NCBI GenBank assembly: GCA_026724425.1
Contig: JAIUCV010000008.1
Location: 26,950,477 to 27,014,476 of the forward strand
Direction of reading: 5' to 3'
From: Erythrophleum ivorense
Lineage: Eukaryota > Streptophyta > Magnoliopsida > Fabales > Fabaceae
Length of the DNA stretch: 64,000 bases
The stretch's first letter is position 1. Every line of letters starts with the position of its first letter. The notes under the pieces are model-generated. The model did no database searches, was not told the origin of the DNA, and saw only the letters and a program-made list of their open reading frames with translations. The translations under genes were made by a program, and so were the position numbers. Shown piece by piece: positions 11,516-23,333 of the stretch.

Positions 11516-13714
11516 CACGGCTAAAACATGCTAATAGTGTTCCACTAGCGATTTTGGATGTGGTGCAAAAATTTTTGGTTGTGGCACAAACTATCATACC
11601 TAGCTTTCACTATCGCATGCATGTTAAACATAAAGATACACATAAGTGCCACATTCATCCATAAGCTTTTTAACACCGAAATTAGGTCATTTATGAGTCA
11701 TTTTGAGCTATAAAGGTCCAAACTTATTTCTTTCCTTTCCTTAATTCATTTTCATCATAAATAAGTTTTTTCATGTCCATTTTGCCTTAGTTATCTCATG
11801 GAACACATGAATTTCCCATGGAACCTAAAATGAAAGCAAATATTCAAAATCTACACTAACTTTGAAAATTTATAACTTGGGTTGTATAGCTCCAAATCAT
11901 ACATATTAGGTGTCTATAGAAAGCTTAGGATGCAAAATATATGATGTAAAAATTTTAGGTGAAATTGAACTCATTTTCCTTATCAAAGGCAATGGAATAG
12001 TGACAAAGGTAAAAAATGGAGGCATATAGCAAACCTAAAATTTGAAATTGCATATCTTGAGTTACACAACTCCAAATTGAGTGCTCTCAGTGGCTATAGA
12101 AAGTTTGAGATGAGACCTAATTGTTATAAAAATTTAAAGGATATCTAATTTCATTTGTCCCACAAAAGACATGACATATTAGTGGCTACTATAGTACTCA
12201 GGAACAATTAGACCTTCAACTTTAAAAATTCATAACTTCCTCTACACTACTCTTTTTTATGCAAATTCAATGGCTCTAGAAAGATTGTAATGTTAGCTAT
12301 ATGACTGTAAAATTTCATGAGCATTGGAATACATTTGTCCCCTAAAGAACACGAAAGTCTAAAGTTGTTCTGTGTGAATAGTGACAGGACCTAATTGAAA
12401 TTTCTATCCAATTTCAGAAATTTGTAAAATATTCTGTACAACTCCAAAAATTATGGTTCTTGGCTTGAAAAAAACTCTAGGAGGAGTCTAATTGCATGCC
12501 AAATTTTAGGCTCAAACTAGATCATTTAGGCCACTTTTGATATAGGAGTTGTTTATGGAAGTTTTAAGACCAACTTTAACTCTAATTTGGATCGTTTGGG
12601 ATCCAATCAGTTTTCTTCCACGTTAAGCACATTTCTTTCATCCTATATGGCATTTCTAATCATTTCATAGCATGCCAACATAATTGGATCAAGATTTGAC
12701 CCTTAATACCCAAGATTTCATGTATCTATCATGTCATCCTATATATCAAACTCTACCATAATACATGTATATTGCCACAAATAGACATACATTGCTATTC
12801 TTCAACTTTTACACATGGTTTTGTCAAATCTTAGTACATTTTATTACTGCCTGGATGAATAGTGTACTTGCTTTTATATGCCTCATCTAATATTTTCTCT
12901 CTGATTTCTGTACTCCTAGGCACATATAACCTATCCTTGTATTTCATTATGTTGTCCTCAGACAGATTGAATTTGTTGAGAGCTTTTTGGGAAGCTCAAG
13001 AACATAATTTTTAGAGGTCTAGAGAATATTTGATGAATTTTCAAAGTTGAGATTTTTTATTGATTCTGGTATGTGCACTGTTCACACTGGTAGATTTGTA
13101 TTCTGTGTCATCCGTAGGCAAATGGTGTGCCAATACTTGTGAAATTTTATAGGCATAAACTAGAGGTCATAAGCTTTCTATGGCCACCGAGATCACTTCA
13201 TTTGAAGGTTTGAGCAAAGAGTTATGCATTTTTAAAGTTGGTTGTCAGTAGAAGTGGGGCCCCAGGAGTCCAGTCACTGTTCCATAGATTTCCAATGGCT
13301 AAACGTATTTGTTTCATTCTAGAATTATTTTTAGCATAAAGTTAACATTTGTAGGTCTGAGCAAAGAGTTATGCATTTTTGAAGTTAGCTGTCAGTAATA
13401 GTGGCACACCAGTAGTCCAGTCACTATTCCATAGATTTCCAATGACTAAACGTATTTGTTTTCCTTTTATATATGACTCTTGACTCGATTTATTCCTCTC
13501 AGAGTCATCACTAGATTAAAACCAAGGGCCTAAGTACATGTTGCTTCCTTAGGTCACATTATGGAACATAAAGCACCAATTTATTCTCTAAGCTTCCTAA
13601 ATTTTTCCCAATGCTTCCCCTCACTTTTATTCATCATATATGACTCAAAAATGGACTTGAAAAAATTTAAAACTCGCCCTAGCTATGCTATCCTTGCTTG
13701 GCTGAAACCTAGAG
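11516..13714. repeat. Worn LTR-A pieces in both orientations
   Basis: About 11,800-12,600 resembles the LTR-A 3' region on the minus strand (lines such as AAAATTTCATGAGCATTGG). About 12,960-13,460 matches the plus strand (TTGTTGAGAGCTTTTTGGGAAG) and contains an internal imperfect repeat around GAGCAAAGAGTTATGCATTT (at about 13,213 and 13,358). About 13,465-13,690 is minus again. The first 120 bases after 11,515 match nothing else here. No gene is visible. Confidence 0.5.
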
Positions 13715-13894
13715 CATAACTGGGGAGGTGGCAGAGGCCAGTGGAGCTGAAAAGGGAAGAGATGGAGGACTCAGTCTAGCAAAGGCAGTTTCGTACCTAT
13801 CGCATGTCCCCAGTGTGGCAGGAACCATAGAACCAGATCATGTTACACAGGGCAGAACGTGTGCTTAAGGTGTGGTATGCTCAGGACAATTTGA
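13715..13894 (+). pseudogene. gag fragment with CCHC zinc knuckle (Tekay-like)
   Basis: In the frame of 13,751-13,894 the peptide reads KGKRWRTQSS...ACPQCGRNHRTRSC...NVCLRCG and stops at 13,892. CPQCGRNH followed by RTRSC, then CLRCG, is the double-knuckle layout known from Gag of Tekay/Del chromoviruses (C-x2-C-x3-H-x4-C, then CxxCG). An in-frame stop at 13,748 separates it from an upstream GGGRGQW remnant in the same frame. The second knuckle lacks its GH and last C. Gag packages the element's RNA; here only the C-terminal part survives, so it is non-functional. Confidence 0.82.
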
Positions 13895-13895
13895 G

Positions 13896-14121
13896 GGGTG
13901 AGGTGTTGCGGAGGAGGAGGTGTGGGGCCCTAACTATTTCTCTCACCAAGCCATTCCTATAATTGCATAATAATGGCCTGCTGCTGATCCAAGCAAGCCA
14001 TAATCAACTGTAGGGCTCTAGCAATCGGATCACTGGGCTCAGCTCTACCATTTAGACTAGCTGTTCTGGGAGGCCTACCTCTACCTCTACCTCTACCTCT
14101 ACCTTGGTGCGTGTCTACCAT
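13896..14121 (-). pseudogene. gag N-terminal fragment (Tekay-like), inverted
   Basis: Read on the minus strand from an ATG at 14,121 it gives MVDTHQ(GR)5PPRTAS, then SDPIARALQLI and a Gln-rich stretch, stopping at 13,957 after 54 residues. The frame continues past two stops with EWLGER and PTPPPPQ. A Gly-Arg repeat followed by DPIARAL is characteristic of the Gag start in this chromovirus group. It abuts the plus-strand zinc-knuckle fragment at about 13,895, so two halves of gag sit tail to tail. Upstream it joins a truncated LTR start with no primer-binding site between. Confidence 0.75.
14073..14103 (-). repeat. Hexanucleotide repeat encoding Gly-Arg
   Basis: Five tandem copies of a CTCTAC-type hexamer. 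On the minus strand they encode the GRGRGRGRGR stretch of the gag fragment. Slippage could change its length without breaking the frame. Confidence 0.8.
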
Positions 14122-14241
14122 CCTCATTTTCCATTATTTAGAGTCTTATTCTAAGTTTTGTTAGTCTTAAATAACTCATTTCGAGGGGCTTGCTTTGAAA
14201 ACGTATCTGTTTCTATCGTTTAACGAAAACTGGACATTACA
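14122..14241 (-). mobile_element. LTR-A-like 5' terminus truncated into gag
   Basis: On the minus strand, from 14,241, TGTAATGTCC is followed by AGTTTTCGTTAAACG and by AGCAAGCCCCTCGAAATG, as in the plus copy that starts at 50,188. After about 120 bases it runs straight into the gag start, so most of the LTR and the leader have been deleted. It links the LTR-A family to the Tekay-like gag. Confidence 0.65.
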
Positions 14242-14947
14242 TTAAGCATCATCCTACTTGGAATAATGGACTCTCGAGGCATGGTCCAACCCTATGTAAC
14301 CCTAGAATCCATGGCCCAACCTAACTAAAATCTAAACCCATAAGGAGTTGGGCCTTTGGGTATTCTACTCTTAGTTCTAAATTTTCTATAGCCCATTCAT
14401 TAAACTATAGCCCAACAACTTGGAACAAGCCTCGATTAGACTTTGGGCTAATGAGTCAGCCCATTTCTCACTAAAAACCCTAAGAGAAAACCCTTAACTT
14501 TTGCCTCATTCTGTAGAAACACAAGAAGAGCAAGAGATTTTTGGGAGGTTTAAGGTGAAGGCTAGGGTTCTTGGTAGAAATCCATCATTTCCTACTCCTA
14601 GAACAAGATTTAGCCAAGGCAACTTATATATAACTTAATCCTCTCTTCTTCCTCTTTAATTTGTCTCGATTGGTTTTTCATTTGGAGCATTGTTATCTTT
14701 CAACCAAAATTGGAACTTGTTATTTGGTGCTTCCATGGTGGATTTTCAGAGGTTGAGGCTATGGGTGCTGTTAGGTAAGTATCCTCTTCCTATTTTGATG
14801 TATCTATTGTTAATTTGAGACCCCCATAATTGATTTATAATATGGGCTGTTATTTTGATGCAAAATTACCTAGAAATTGGAATGAACTATTGTGGTTTCT
14901 AGTGTGGGGAAGCTAGAACCAGAAATTAAAATCCAATGCTAGATAGG
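14242..14947 (+). mobile_element. LTR-B host copy, segment 1 of 2
   Basis: It matches the reverse complement of the complete LTR-B at 16,460-19,346 around 18,500-18,950, for example AGCCAAGG, then TTGGAGCATT, then GGTTGAGGCTA. It is cut at 14,947 by a solo LTR-C and resumes at 28,388. The last five bases, ATAGG, are the target duplication. The first part of the LTR is missing or too diverged to recognise. Confidence 0.7.
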
Positions 14948-16459
14948 TGACGATTGTGTCGCGCAATCTCAAATAAAACTAGGTAGAAAAATAAATTTGT
15001 AGGTAATGATGCAACCTAGGTCATTTTCTAAAGAGTTTTTGCCTCAATTTGTTTGTGAAAGAGTATTTCAAGTATCACTAAATGAAAATTGTTTAGGGGA
15101 TTTAGAAACACTAAAATTTAATGGAACTAAATTTGAAATGACAAGAATTAAAACCTAAGACTTAATGAAGCAAACAATTAAAAAAATGTGGTAGCTAGCC
15201 TTTAAATGGATTCCCTAGAATTTAATTATCCTTGTTCTCTTTTTAGTGTACCAAAATTGGATTTAAATTCTTGCTCATTAGTGTATTCTCCATAAGAACT
15301 CTTGAATTACCATCCAAGACTCAATTCACCAATAATTCAATGATTTTGCAACCACAAGAAACCTTGAAGAATTAATCAATTGAGTTAGGAACAAGAATAC
15401 ACTAAAACCAATCCTAAATGCTTATAAAAATTTACTACACAATCCACTTAAAATGCTAATTAACCAATGAGATTAATGAATTCCTCAAACAATCAATTGC
15501 ACAAAAATTTCAGCCACTTAATTCAATAATCATTGCATTAATTGGCTTATAATCAAGAGAAATTTAAGAGTAAATTGCACAGCCACTAAGTCTGGATTTT
15601 TCACAAACATGTAAAGATCACAATTAATATCCAAATGTCAAATTACAACCAATCTATAATTCAAATCAATCCAATAATTTCTAGCAATTAAATTCCTAAA
15701 TTAATGAGCTAAACCTAGTCAAATTAATAAGAGAATCAATGCTGAAATTAAAAGATAAAGGAGGAAGAATTTATCCAAATTGGAGAAGGAATTTGGAGCT
15801 CAAATCTGCATCTAGGAATATCCACTCTTCAGCTAGCCACCAAGAGGAAATTAAGCTGCCATGGATGAGATGGATGGAGAGAATTTGATGGAAGCAACTA
15901 CGGCCATGTAAGAAGACGATGGATGATTTCTCTTGTTCACGTTCTAGAGCTTCCTATGTCTCTTCATAGCATTTTGCACCTCTTTTTCCAGCTCGTGTTG
16001 CTCTTTTTTGCCCTAGTGAATTTTTTTAATCACCTCACATGCCTTCCATTTTCTTTTCTCACGTCTTCTTAGACTCATGTGATGAATAAAATGTCTTTAT
16101 GCTCTGAATGAAGGATGAGATGAAGTGTGTATATGGAGGGAGATGAATCTGGATATGTGACTGATGCGTGGATGGATGGATTAGATCAAGCCTTTGTCTC
16201 ATGCCTAAGCTTATTTAATTCCCCTCACGTGCTCTTCATTTAATCATTCTTCACGTGTTTACAAGTAAGCCCATAGCTCAATCATTTGTCCATTTCTCTC
16301 TTTTAATCCCAGCCTCTTCCTTACGTGCTTCATTACATTACTCTTAGCCCATGTTTCCCATATGTTTAGCTTGTTCCAACTCATAGCAATCCATGTATTT
16401 GTCTTTAACCAGCTCTCAGCTTTAGTGATTCTCCTTGTGTAGCTTCTTCTTGTGATTTA
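14948..16459 (-). mobile_element. Solo LTR-C, segment 1 of 3 (whole element 14,948-28,382)
   Basis: The element begins TGACGATTGTGTCGCGC at 14,948 and ends GTTATCA at 28,382, with ATAGG repeated at 14,943-14,947 and 28,383-28,387. Removing two nested elements leaves about 2.8 kb. I read it as a minus-strand solo LTR starting TGATAACTATG, because a second copy at 51,682 starts TGATAAACATG on the plus strand. The lineage is uncertain; Tat-like Ty3 is a guess from the TGATAAA start and the CGACACAATCGTCA end. No coding sequence is visible; the 15,780-16,450 part is rich in ACGTG. Confidence 0.7.
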
Positions 16460-19346
16460 TGTGACGACCCTAACTTCTAATCATTTTAATTCAGGTTAAA
16501 CATGTGATTAATAACCATAAAGCAGGGTTACATGGCATTAAGACTAATTACATTATGAAAATATGGAAAAATTTAAACCTTAATATTATTAGAGTTATCA
16601 ACCACATAATTACAAACACTTACGTATCTCAGGGGGAAACAAACATTCATTTATGAGCCTTGATTCTATTACCTATCATTTCCAATTCACATTTATCTTC
16701 TATTAATGTTTCTAAATCATCCCTTGAGATTACCATATAAAAAACCAAGTTTCCTAGTCAATATAAAGGTTTTAGGACATTTGCCGCAGCCAATTTCCCC
16801 TCAACCGATGCCAATTCCCCTCGGCTTCACCCTTTGCATCGTTACTAATTTCACCACGGCGAGTTGGACATTTGCCGTGGCCAACCTACATGGCACCGTG
16901 GTGAAGAAGCCTCCTGTAACTTCCCTTGCTCGCCTTTCGCTATTGGTCGCGGCCAATACCTCCTTTCGCCGCAGCCAATTCCTCTCTGGAATGCTTAGCT
17001 CATTTTCATAAAAGTTTTTCGCAGACAATTCCCTACTTTATCGCGGCGAATTTTCCTCTAAATGACTCCCAGTTTAGCCTCTCATATTTCACTGTGGCCA
17101 ATTCCACATTTGCCGTGGTGAATTGTTCTCTGGTACTTTCCTTGGGCAACTTCGCTACTATTGGCCGCGGCTAACAATATTTTGGCCACGGCCAAATGCC
17201 TTCTGATCCTACTACTCTTAAAACCTTGCCTCATACTCTCCACTCTCCCTCCAATAACCTCCTAGCGTCACTCTACCTTAAATTATGCAACTCTAATGGT
17301 GTTTATGCACCTTATTTACCCAGCTATTCTACCATCACGATTTCAAAACTTAAGTATAAATTCCTACTCGTCCAATTACCATATGTCAGCAATTTCACAG
17401 ATTGATATTAGAAGAAATTACATAAGCTTCCAACAATTAACATTCAAGCACACATTCCGTTAAGGTTCCATACATCACTAATTCAAATCAACAATCTAAT
17501 ATATCATAGGATTTTATTACTCAAATAGTCAATACATCATAGGTTCACTAGACAAAATGAGTGTTAAGGTTCATACATCTATCAATAGCTAATGTAAAGC
17601 CTATTTCTCATTAGTTACATTCCATGTTATCCAAATACAATCTCCTACACTTGGCAATACAGATACATGATGATGCTATGCAAAGGTTAACAAAATTTAG
17701 CATCTACTCTATTCTACTCAAATCAAGTGTAGCTCCCCACACCAGGCCTCAGCTCATGGATATTCATCCACTTGCTTGCCCTTATCCTTACTCGAAGAAC
17801 CTTCACCTGAAATGTTTAATCCCATAAAATGGGATGAGATACAAATCTCAGTAACCAAGGAAATTCCATCATATATTCAGTTTAATTAGCATACATGCAT
17901 AATCTCACATAAGCATCAGAAAAATACTAGTCATATCAGTAAATGAAATAATTAGGCTATCATGAGTACTATCCCATACTAGCAATTATATTTTCACATG
18001 TTAAAGGCCATTAACACCAGGAGAGGCCCATCCACGGCACCTACTCCCCATTGAGCACAACCAAGGCTCAGTGCATCTGGGGTTTGATCATAACCCGATG
18101 CTCGATCGAAGCACATGCACGGGTGGCAGCCGCACCACAGCTCCACCATGGACTCACAAGGTCCAATCACAATTCAATAGATAGTCAACCAATTCATTCA
18201 ACATTTCAAATCATTCATGTACAATAAAATATGAAATTAAAATAGATATATGCATGAAATTAATATAAACCCAATTACCTCACTTGTAGATAATTACAAT
18301 AGCCACTAATGGTACCAAAATCTCCCTATAATCATAGCATCATAGAATTACTACTCTAAGTCATCATTAACAGTTGCAACAAGTACCCAAAGAATTTAAA
18401 ATGCTAATGACTACCTAGGGATCGCTTACCCAGCCACTACAAGTCCCAAATTCGGATTGATGTGTCATCTACCAGAAACCTCAATATTTCACCCAAAATC
18501 CTAAGTAATTTCGTACAAAATTAATACCCATACTATAATCAAGTCATTAGGGTCTCAAATCAGCAAAATTACCTCAAAGAGAAGAGTTCATACTTATCTA
18601 ATGATAGCCCTAGCCTCAACCTACGAATTTTCACCATGAAAACATCACATAGCAAGTTTCAAATTTTGGATGTAGGTGAAAATGCTCCAAATGAAAAACT
18701 AATCAGGCTAAATTAAGGAGGAAGAGAAGAGGATTAAGATATATAACAAGTACCTTGGCTGATTTTGAGCTTAGAGGTGAGAAATGGTGGATCTATGCCA
18801 AGAACCCTAGAGCCTCCTTTGGACCTTTGAATTTTGAGATGTGTTTTTGTGTTTCAACAAATGGGGAAGAGGCTGAGTATTTAGGGTTTTAGTTGGATTT
18901 AAGTTGGGTCTAAGATGGGTCATGGGTTGCTCCAAGGTCCAACTCTATTTGGGCTTTAGATTTTAGCTTTGTTAGGCCAACTCTTATGTATTAGGCTGTT
19001 GAAATTCCATTAGGCTAGAACAAGTTTTAAGAGCTCAAAGGCTTTAGGTCTGCACAAGGGTTATTGGGCCAATTATAAGAGCCTATATATGGTGGATCAT
19101 GAGCCTCTATCATATTGAATTATATTGGGGCTGCACCTAGCTTATTGGGCCCCCATTAGCCTCTTATCATGATCTCCTACATTCATTTGGGCCTAGATGA
19201 AATTTCTCTCCTAATTAAATCTCAAACCCATATTAATAATTTATCTTTCCAAAATTTTCATTTACTTAACTTACCTAATTATTCCATATTAATTATTCCT
19301 AATTAACCTAATCCATAATTAGCACCTTAATTTTTGGGGTGTTACA
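16460..19346 (-). mobile_element. Complete solo LTR-B (2.9 kb)
   Basis: It begins TGTGACGACCCTAAC at 16,460 and ends GGTGTTACA at 19,346, flanked by ATTTA at 16,455-16,459 and 19,347-19,351. On the minus strand it reads TGTAACACCCC...GTTAGGGTCGTCACA. The minus-strand motif ACTGAGATTTGTATCTCATC (17,836-17,856) recurs in the other LTR-B copies (28,966 and 36,857) and resembles a conserved block of long chromovirus LTRs. It carries a CpG-rich motif cluster at about 16,780-17,195. It interrupts LTR-C cleanly: the sequence on both sides rejoins as CTTGTG-ATTTA-TGTGATTAC. Confidence 0.87.
16780..17195. repeat. Cluster of degenerate YGCCGYGGCSAATT motifs inside LTR-B
   Basis: A dozen irregularly spaced copies occur, for example TGCCGCAGCCAATT (16,781), TCGCGGCCAATACC (16,949), TCGCGGCGAATT (17,041), GCCGTGGTGAATTG (17,112), GGCCGCGGCTAAC (17,163) and GGCCACGGCCAAAT (17,183). 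The stretch is far richer in CpG than its surroundings. The other LTR-B copy has a worn equivalent at about 29,560-29,980. The open frames over it give repetitive FAVANS/FAAANS peptides and are a by-product of the motif. Confidence 0.65.
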
Positions 19347-19351
19347 ATTTA

Positions 19352-20184
19352 TGTGATTACTTCTCCTTCCATGTTAGCCCCAAATTTTGCCCATGCATAT
19401 TTTCTAGCTCAGCTTCTATTCACATCCCTGGGGCTTGCCCGAGTATATTATTAAACCATGTCATCTCTTCCAATCCAACTCGTAGTTCTTTCTTTTTGTG
19501 TTTTCTCTATGCAAGCTCTTTCTCGTAGGTTCTTATTTATTCAACAGCTTTTCCACGTAGCTTCTTCATGTTCTCCATGTGTTTGTTTGCTTCTTTTACA
19601 TATTTTCTTCCATTTCCATTCATGTTGCCCTATAGGAGTGTTTGACGTGATGAGGCTGTAGCATGAAGACATGGCTCCATTCATGCTTTGTTCTCCATCT
19701 CCAGCTCGTGGCTTATGTGACATTGCATTGCTTTTCCCCATATGATTGCTTCATACGTTGTTCAAAGCATGTGAATGTACTTGAGTTGTGGTTTGCTTCG
19801 CTCTTCATTTCCTTGAACAAAACCTGAGCTTCTTCTTTGTAACCCGTAGCTTTCTAATGTGTTTTTCCTCTCCTTCTCCACATGTTTTGTGTGTGTGTAA
19901 GTGAGTGTATGTATGCTGATCTGTATGTTACATGAAACATGTGAGGATGCTATGAGGGTTTGTAAGCTGACCTGTGGCTGTGCATGTGTATGGGCTGCTA
20001 GTGTATGAGTGGTTGACTCGTGTGGAAGAGTGAAAGTGAGCTAGGCATATGCTATGTGGATGAATAAGTATGCTAAATGAGTAAGTTACGTGGATTGTGC
20101 ATGATTGTGAATGACGTGAGATGAATGGAATGGATCCAACGCTTCTTACATATGACTTGGTGAGAATGTGAAGACTATGTGCTA
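19352..20184 (-). mobile_element. Solo LTR-C, segment 2 of 3
   Basis: This is the continuation of LTR-C between the nested LTR-B and LTR-A. It has the same character as segment 1 and as the copy at 51,682: many CATG, AGCTCGTG and ACGTG words, with no coding capacity conserved between copies. Its last five bases, TGCTA (20,180-20,184), are the left target duplication of the nested LTR-A. Confidence 0.65.
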
Positions 20185-22552
20185 TGTAACATCCAGTTCT
20201 CTGAAAACGAGAGAAAACGTGAGAAATGTAACGTACGGTTTCTCCATAAACAAATGAAACTCACCAGATACAAAAAGGAAGTCCCCTAAAATGATGTAGT
20301 TAAGGTCTCAAAAAATTTGGGAAGCATTTTAGACTCCTAAAAATGAGAATCCCAGGCTCAGACAGAAGGAAAAATAGAACTAGAATGAAGAAACAATTTC
20401 TTACGAAAAACTTACGAAACATAATGGCATTTTCATAATTTTAAGTAAATTTTGGAATTATTATAGGAGGGCTTTTTAAATGAAAGTTTTGAGTTTCTTA
20501 GGGTTCTCAGAGGCACTGAAAACCATGGAAGGCCTGGGATAGTTAAATTCCCTCCGGTGGACATTTTCTAACGTCGGTGTACTCGAACCTTGACGGATTC
20601 ATTCGAGAAGGTTTTAGCTCTGATTTAAGTGATTCCAAAGGCATTTTGCTAAATTGGGAACCTAAATTTCATAATGGAAAAGACTATTCTAAAAAAAGAA
20701 ACTAAAACGAATTAGAAACGAAAATGCCAAGAACAAAGGACAAAACGGAAATTTTTGAAAAGTTCTTCTTCCTTCCTTATATATATAAGTGGCACCCCAC
20801 TCTCACCCTCATGTAGCCTCATATGTTTCTGCCCTAAACCAGAGAAAGAAGCCCTAAGATGAGGCGCACAAGAGGAAGAAGAAGAGGAGGAGAAATTCAA
20901 GCAAAAAGGTATAGAATTTTAGTAATTTTTCATGCTTTCTTCCTTCCAAACCTATTTTCCTTTATTTCCCTTTGTTTCCTTTGATTATAATGAAGTTTAT
21001 AAATTTGTTTTAAGGGATAAATTAAGGGGGAAATTCGGATTTGAAGAGAGGAGCTCAAAGAACACAAGATTGAAGTGAGAAAAGCCATGAAAACAAGGTA
21101 AATTCTTCTATGGTTGCTATCTTTTCCTCCCCTCCTCCACCATTTCACCCCACTCATGAAACCCTAAGAGGGTTTGATTTTTAGGCAGAAGCAAGGGTGA
21201 TTCTTAGGAAAAAGGGTGTGGAGATTAAGAATATACAAGAATTAACAAATAACTATGGAAATTCAAGATGCAAAGTCTAGGGTTTCATATGTTCCTTGTA
21301 AAATCTGATTTGATACCTTGATTCCTATGCCTAAATGAGAGTTTAAATGGGCTCCTAAGATCCGTAGAAGTCTCCCCATGTGCATCTTCCCTTGAGAAAA
21401 CAAAGCAAGCTCCATGGAAGCTAATATCAAGCATAGTCTCAACCTAAGGGTGTTGGAGTACCTAGGGATAGTTTTAATTTGTTCCAAACCCATTTTTGAA
21501 TCATATATGATGAGTGAAGGTGAGTGGAGGCCTTGGGAAAAATTTAAAAATCTTATAGAATGAGTTGATGCTTTATGTTCCATAATATGACCTAAAGAAG
21601 CAACATGTAGTTAGGCTCTTTATTTTAATTATGTGATGACTCCAAGAGGCTTAAAAGGAGTCAAGAATCATATTTGAAAGGAAAGAATGAAGCCTAAAAT
21701 TTATTTGATAGGTGTTGCTTCATTAGGTACATTTTTGGAAACATAAAAGGGCTAATGAGCTAAGCTAGTATCTAAGCAAGTTGTGTGGCCTTAGGCTTTA
21801 CTCTAAGAGTATAATTAGCTTCCATATGCTATGTCTAGGTCAAGAGGAATGATCTCCACCTTCTTGGGTGTGTGAGGTCAAGGAGAGGATTCAAGGCTTA
21901 AGGAAAAAGTGTACAAATGCGAACAAGGTAGCCCTCTCCACCTTCTCTCATGCATGATTGCTTGCTTTACTTGTCTTTGAAAGTATGTATGCGTATTTCA
22001 AGCCATGAAAAATGTCCTAGCATGAGCTCTTACTCCATGGTACCATGATGATGCATTATGTTTTCCTAATGATGTTTATGATGTTTGCTTTGGTTTGCTT
22101 AAGTGTGGTGAGGCCAAGAACCCTTAAGATTGGTTGAGACAAAGCAAAGAGTCTATCGAAAGTGAGGTTGACTCCCAAGAGCATGGTTGACTCTAAGAAC
22201 CTCTTAAAGAATGGGTGAGGCAAGTCCAAAATCTACAAGTAAATGGGTGAGGCCAATCCACTTCCTTGGCAAGGCTATGTATGTTATGTGTGACTTTTTC
22301 AAATGCTAAGGATGCTTCTTGAATGATTGCATATGTCCATATGCCATGCATGCATTTGTGAGACTTATTTTGCATACTTTATGTCTGATTGAATGAGAGA
22401 TGAGCTATTGGGATTCTTTGAATCTCATCTCCTCCTCTCCAATGTTCTAACATGTTAGGTGGATCAAGAGAGCAAGGTAATGGAAGCCACCCACCTTGAA
22501 GATGAGAGCATGATATCAAAGTTCTTTGAAATTGTTACTTTAAGGCCTTATG
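20185..22552 (+). mobile_element. Solo LTR-A, segment 1 of 2 (whole element 20,185-27,944)
   Basis: It begins TGTAACATCCAGTTCTCTG at 20,185. The element ends GGTGTTACA at 27,944 and is flanked by TGCTA at 20,180-20,184 and 27,945-27,949. Without the 4.06-kb insert and one TSD copy it is about 3.69 kb, the normal family length. It shows the U3 block CCTCCGGTGGAC (about 20,551), a TATA box (20,778-20,788), the mid-LTR block at about 21,926 and the inverted motif (22,397-22,428). The last five bases, TTATG (22,548-22,552), are the left duplication of the composite that follows. Confidence 0.88.
20778..20788 (+). promoter_or_regulatory. LTR-A TATA box
   Basis: TATATATATAA sits about 595 bases into the LTR, just before GTGGCACCCCAC. 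The same box occurs at the same place in other copies: TATATATATGA at 50,738 and 45,687, and on the minus strand near 60,717. The conserved position across diverged copies supports a promoter role. Confidence 0.65.
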
Positions 22553-22810
22553 TGTAAAGTCCCATATCGGATAGGAAGGTCCTGGGGCTAGTGCATATAA
22601 GTGGGGGCGAAACTCCCCCTTCACGAGGCGCCTTTTCCCATAAGCTAAGCGAGAGAGGACAAAACCCTACTGAACTAAGAAGGCAGGGTCACAGACCCAT
22701 GAATTGGGAAGGCAGGAGACAATACCTCATGGAGCTTTGTGTGTGTTAGTATTAGAACAATCTTGGCCCATGTGCGACCCGAGGACGGGTTGGCCCTAAG
22801 GGGAGTGAAT
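22553..22810 (+). repeat. TRIM unit 1 (type-1 LTR + PBS spacer)
   Basis: This is the left terminal unit. It has TGTAAAGTCCCATATCGG, then CATATAAG, a GGGGGCGAAACTCCCCC hairpin and a PBS-like TAGTATTAGAAC (22,747-22,758). The spacer holds CCCGAGGACGGG and ends in a purine-rich GGGGAGTGAAT before the next unit. Period 258. Confidence 0.8.
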
Positions 22811-23072
22811 TGTAAAAGTCCCACATCAGCTGGAAGAGGCCTGTGGATAGCCCATATAAGTGGGGAGAATCCTCCCCCTCACGAGCGCACTTTTCCTGAG
22901 AGCCAATGGGAGAAGCCATCTCTCAAGAAGGAATAAACACCCAGGGAGCGCGGTTCACAGAACTTGCGATCGGGGGACAATACTCGTGAAGGGTCTGTAT
23001 GTGTTAGTATCAAAGTTGCCCTAGTCGCATGTGCAATCCGAGGATGGGATGGCCCCAAAATAGGGGGTGGAT
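22811..23072 (+). repeat. TRIM unit 2 (divergent type-2 LTR)
   Basis: It starts TGTAAAAGTCCCACATCAGC, and its TATAAG is followed by GGGGAGAATCCTCCCCC instead of the type-1 loop. Its body (AATAAACACCCAGGGAGCGC) differs clearly from type 1, but the PBS-like TAGTATCAAAGT (23,005-23,016) and spacer are shared. Period 262. The same type recurs inverted at 25,435 and at the right end of the composite. Confidence 0.8.
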
Positions 23073-23333
23073 TGTAAAGTTCCATATCAAATAGGAAGGT
23101 CTTGGGACTAGTGCATAAAAGTGGGGGCAAAGCTCCCCCTTCACGAGGCACCTTTTCCTGTGAGCTAACCAGGAAGGGACAAAACACTACTGAATTAGGA
23201 AGGCAAGGTCATAGACCCATGAACTGGGAAGGCAGGGGACAATACCTTATGGAGCTCTATGTATGGTGGTATCAGAGCTGCCCTAGTCGCATGTGCAACC
23301 TGAGGACGGGTTGGCCCCAAAAGGGAGGTGGAT
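23073..23333 (+). repeat. TRIM unit 3 (type-1)
   Basis: The upstream element is worn (GTTCCATATCAAA) and the TATA position is CATAAAAG. The PBS TGGTATCAGAGC is perfect at 23,267-23,278. Period 261. Confidence 0.8.

Noticed and set aside
16706..17174. Open frames with repeated FAVANS/FAAANS peptides on the plus strand and a matching minus frame
   Set aside because: They arise from the repeated CpG-rich nucleotide motif in LTR-B, and the older LTR-B copy does not keep the frame.
20712..21157. Minus-strand frames with Ser runs near an LTR-A TATA box
   Set aside because: They are antisense to the GA-rich post-TATA leader of LTR-A; the same leader in other copies has different frames.
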